A stretch of DNA of 16,000 nucleotides, taken from positions 1-16,000 of the forward strand of contig CANROL010000011.1 of NCBI GenBank assembly GCA_947632255.1, in the 5' to 3' direction. Below, piece after piece: positions 14,801 to 16,000 of the stretch; position 1 is the stretch's first letter; each line of letters begins with the position of its first letter. The stretch is from an uncultured Bacilli bacterium (lineage in GTDB: Bacteria > Bacillota_I > Bacilli_A > RF39 > UBA660). The position numbers and the translations under genes are program-made. The notes under the pieces are model-generated. The model did not search any database. It was given only the letters and a program-made list of their open reading frames with translations, and was not told where the DNA came from.

Positions 14801-15682
14801 TTAAGTATTTAACAAATATTTTATTTCTAAACCACCTTCACAATGTTTAAAAAAATCTTCAACTGATATATGATATTTAGGTTTCTTATATTTATAAATT
14901 TTAATTAAATCTTTATTATTTACATTATTATCTAAAGCAAATTTATTAGATACATCTTTTAATAATTCTTCTTTACTTGTATAAATATGAAGACCTTGAT
15001 ATTTTTCCCATGCATGTTCTATCCAGTAGTATTTATCTAAATATTTAACAGTTATAAAAGTATGAGTTGGTACTTCTTTTTCATAATAAGCTATAAAATA
15101 TGTTGCAACATCATAGTAATTTTTTAATAAATTACGAGCTAATTCAACTTGATCCCAACAAACCCCAATTTTATTTTTTAAAACCTCTTCAGGTGTTTGT
15201 AAACAATAATTATCTTGAAAATCATTATTTATTTCTAAATGTTTATCTTTATTTATATCCATATAACCATATTTAATATCTTTAAATTTATTATATACTT
15301 CTTCTAGAGAATAATATTCCCACAAATTAAGGCTACCCTTCGCGTAAATAAAATTATCATATATTTTAATATTTTCTAAGCACCAAGCATAAGAATTAAT
15401 TTCAACATTAGAATAAACTAAAGGATTTTCTTTCATTAGTTTAGCTTTTAACTCAGGAGTTACTTTTATAATATCGGTAATAGTAGCTTCACCAATAATA
15501 TAACCTGGTTTAATATTTAAATGATAATTCTTAAATTTCTCTACTAGACTTTTATCATAACTATTACTCGCGTGAATTAAAATTTTACCCCGATAAGAAG
15601 TTTTCCAAGAACGAAATTCATAAGTTTTATAACCATTTATAATTAAACTAGCCCATGGTTCTTTAATAGTTAAGGTTTTCAT
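14801..15682 (-). CDS. ASCH domain fused to a transglutaminase-like domain
   Basis: 293 residues. Residues 1 to about 120 form an ASCH domain, a PUA-like fold linked to RNA or modified-nucleoside binding or hydrolysis: IKEPWASLIINGYKTYEFRSW, YRGKILIHAS, and YIIGEATITDII. Residues ~130-290 form a transglutaminase-like domain with C175 (GVCWD), H207 (PTHTF) and acid E222 (YWIEHAW), the order expected for a Cys-His-acid triad; this is inferred from spacing. The tail IYKYKKPK...FFKHCE matches the paralog at 10880-11401. No signal peptide, so cytoplasmic. The ATG at 15682 has GGGAGG seven bases upstream, overlapping the stop region of the DUF1287 gene. It is followed by der after 36 bases. What the two domains do together is unknown. 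Confidence 0.8.
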   Translation of the reverse strand: MKTLTIKEPWASLIINGYKTYEFRSWKTSYRGKILIHASNSYDKSLVEKFKNYHLNIKPGYIIGEATITDIIKVTPELKAKLMKENPLVYSNVEINSYAWCLENIKIYDNFIYAKGSLNLWEYYSLEEVYNKFKDIKYGYMDINKDKHLEINNDFQDNYCLQTPEEVLKNKIGVCWDQVELARNLLKNYYDVATYFIAYYEKEVPTHTFITVKYLDKYYWIEHAWEKYQGLHIYTSKEELLKDVSNKFALDNNVNNKDLIKIYKYKKPKYHISVEDFFKHCEGGLEIKYLLNT

Positions 15683-15697
15683 TTCAAATCCTCCCTT

Positions 15698-16000
15698 TTA
15701 ACTTATGCGATAATGAGCAATGATTTCTGATTTTTCTAATATATCTTCTTCATAATTTTTTTGATATTTACTAGCATGATGAATTACAAAAGGTATTCCT
15801 TTTTTGTTACGTTTATCAGATATTAGACCAATATGCCCTTTAAAAACAACAATATCCCCACCTTGCCAGGAGGCAATATCATCTAAATCAGTAGTTAAAG
15901 TAATAGCAGTATGATCAAAATAAGTCTTTAAATTATTAACTCGCCTAAAATCAATATTTTTATCGACGACTGGAATATTATAACTATCCCGATTAGCTAA
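15698..16000 (-). CDS. DUF1287 family protein (partial, N-terminus beyond window)
   Basis: The last 100 residues of a protein whose start lies past the right edge. It matches the DUF1287 (YijF-like, NlpC/P60-related fold) pattern: NIDFRRVNNLKTYF, then DIASWQGGDIVVFKGHIGLISDKRNKKG, then PFVIHHAS and a C-terminal IIAHYRIS. The conserved GDIVVF...HIGLISD block carries the His expected for a papain-like amidase. Such proteins are often exported and suspected to act on the cell wall, but that is family-level inference. It ends 15 bases before the ASCH-fusion start. Confidence 0.8.
   Translation of the reverse strand, partial: LANRDSYNIPVVDKNIDFRRVNNLKTYFDHTAITLTTDLDDIASWQGGDIVVFKGHIGLISDKRNKKGIPFVIHHASKYQKNYEEDILEKSEIIAHYRIS

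Overview
The window looks like chromosome from a very AT-rich, low-GC Gram-positive bacterium, in the general area of the gut Bacilli/Erysipelotrichia-like and Mollicutes-neighbour lineages. The evidence is the base composition, the near-consensus sigma-A promoters, strong AGGAGG-type ribosome sites, a threonine T-box, a SpoVIF-like protein, and a threonyl-tRNA synthetase without its TGS domain. UGG encodes Trp and UGA is used as a stop (end of the small gene before thrS), so the genetic code is the ordinary bacterial one, not the mycoplasma code. The lineage is an inference.

Almost everything is on the minus strand, so transcription runs from high to low coordinates. From the right end: a partial DUF1287 gene, an ASCH plus transglutaminase-like fusion gene, and der (ribosome-assembly GTPase) form one tight run ending in a bidirectional terminator near 13450. 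From 12104 to 13384 lies a short plus-strand island: an XRE-type regulator and an Rpn-type PD-(D/E)XK nuclease/transposase. The regulator is divergent from a second small XRE gene, which is followed by a SpoVIF-like gene; a perfect 19-bp palindrome lies between the two regulators. Next come a second transglutaminase-like protein, paralogous to the tail of the ASCH fusion but with Ser in place of the presumed Cys, and then a T-box leader, a small unknown gene and thrS.

Below thrS is a secreted or anchored protein with a SipW-type signal segment (7128-8474). It converges on a probable unannotated small RNA on the plus strand (about 7021-7118) with its own promoter and terminator. The cell-division part follows: a 528-residue five-helix membrane protein of unknown function, ftsA and ftsZ. 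After the ftsZ terminator come a GT4 glycosyltransferase, a sugar-transfer-type ATP-grasp enzyme, and a cysteine desulfurase-like gene cut by the window edge.

Themes: division and ribosome/translation housekeeping (ftsA, ftsZ, der, thrS) is interleaved with envelope genes (GT4, ATP-grasp, surface protein, DUF1287). A recurring compact arrangement places the stop codon inside the terminator hairpin. The best candidates for undescribed biology are the plus-strand small RNA, the ASCH/transglutaminase-like fusion with its Ser-variant paralog, and the small gene between the T-box and thrS.
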